From the NCBI GenBank assembly GCA_003562555.1, contig PWUO01000205.1:1-6974 (forward strand): a stretch of DNA of 6,974 nucleotides, in the 5' to 3' direction. Below, in pieces: positions 6,719 through 6,974 of this stretch. The notes beneath the pieces were generated by a model, which did not search any database, had not been told where the DNA came from, and saw only the letters and a list, made by a program, of their open reading frames with translations. Source of the DNA: Dehalococcoidia bacterium (GTDB lineage Bacteria; Chloroflexota; Dehalococcoidia; GIF9; AB-539-J10). Positions within the stretch are counted from its first letter, which is position 1. Every line of letters begins with the position of its first letter. The translations under genes and the position numbers were made by a program.

Positions 6719-6974
6719 ACATTGAAGAATACAAGGGGCTGATGGTCTTCGCAGAGCAGCGCGAGGGGAAGATTCATCCCGTATCGTACGAACTGCTTGG
6801 AAAAGGAACCGAGATTGCGCAACAGCTCAACATCGAGGTCTCGGCCGTCGTACTGGGCTCGAACCTTGGTGACGAGATCAACGAGCTGTTCTACTACGGA
6901 GCGCAGAAGGTCTATTCTTACGACCATCCTGTGCTTGCCGACTTCGATCTCCTGAATTACAAGCACAACATCGC
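6715..6974 (+). CDS. etfA: Electron-transfer flavoprotein alpha subunit, N-terminal 86 residues (3' end off window)
   Basis: The ATG at 6715 overlaps the etfB stop (ATGA), with GGGAG at 6704-6708 six bases upstream. The visible part is the N-terminal alpha/beta domain of EtfA: the opening strand GLMVFAEQREGKIHPVS, the conserved ELLGKG helix start, the strand SAVVLGS, and YYGAQKVYSYDHP near residues 63-75. The C-terminal FAD-binding domain, which carries the catalytic flavin, is beyond the edge, so integrity and group cannot be checked. With EtfB it forms the ETF heterodimer. Order and coupling are standard. Confidence 0.93.
   Translation, partial: MNIEEYKGLMVFAEQREGKIHPVSYELLGKGTEIAQQLNIEVSAVVLGSNLGDEINELFYYGAQKVYSYDHPVLADFDLLNYKHNI

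Overview
The window reads as ordinary bacterial chromosome of moderately high GC. It has eight protein-coding genes, tightly packed, with several 4-base ATGA stop/start overlaps and frequent non-ATG starts (two TTG, one GTG). The gene content is acyl-CoA dehydrogenase, a C_GCAxxG_C_C redox protein, aspS-tig-clpP and etfB-etfA. Together with the His/Gly signature of a non-discriminating AspRS, this best fits a Chloroflexota (Dehalococcoidia/SAR202-like) genome. That placement is an inference from gene order and protein style, not something the sequence proves.

Layout. (1) Positions 1-993, minus strand: the N-terminal 331 residues of an acyl-CoA dehydrogenase that runs off the left edge. (2) Positions 994-1103: a short divergent control region in which the plus- and minus-strand promoter candidates overlap. 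(3) Positions 1104-1625, plus: a C_GCAxxG_C_C family putative redox protein. (4) Positions 1742-5647, plus: a compact protein-synthesis and quality-control operon: aspS (aspartyl-tRNA synthetase), tig (trigger factor), clpP (protease subunit) and a 55-codon membrane microprotein gene that overlaps the clpP stop codon. No clpX follows clpP. (5) Positions 5648-5908: the only sizeable non-coding stretch (261 bases). It holds an extended -10 promoter candidate, a 10-bp inverted repeat enclosing 71 bases, a perfect 14-base palindrome and an orphan Shine-Dalgarno-like run. (6) Positions 5909-6974, plus: etfB and the start of etfA, overlapping by ATGA, encoding the electron-transfer flavoprotein. The etfA gene is cut by the right edge.

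How the genes work together: AspRS charges tRNA for translation, trigger factor meets nascent chains at the ribosome, and ClpP degrades proteins handed to it by an AAA+ partner encoded elsewhere. EtfAB takes electrons from flavin dehydrogenases such as the acyl-CoA dehydrogenase at the left end, so the two ends of the window are metabolically related although not in one operon. No mobile element, CRISPR array, tRNA or rRNA was seen. I do not see a clear undescribed multi-gene system. The most interesting items are the clpP-coupled microprotein and the structured leader before etfB.
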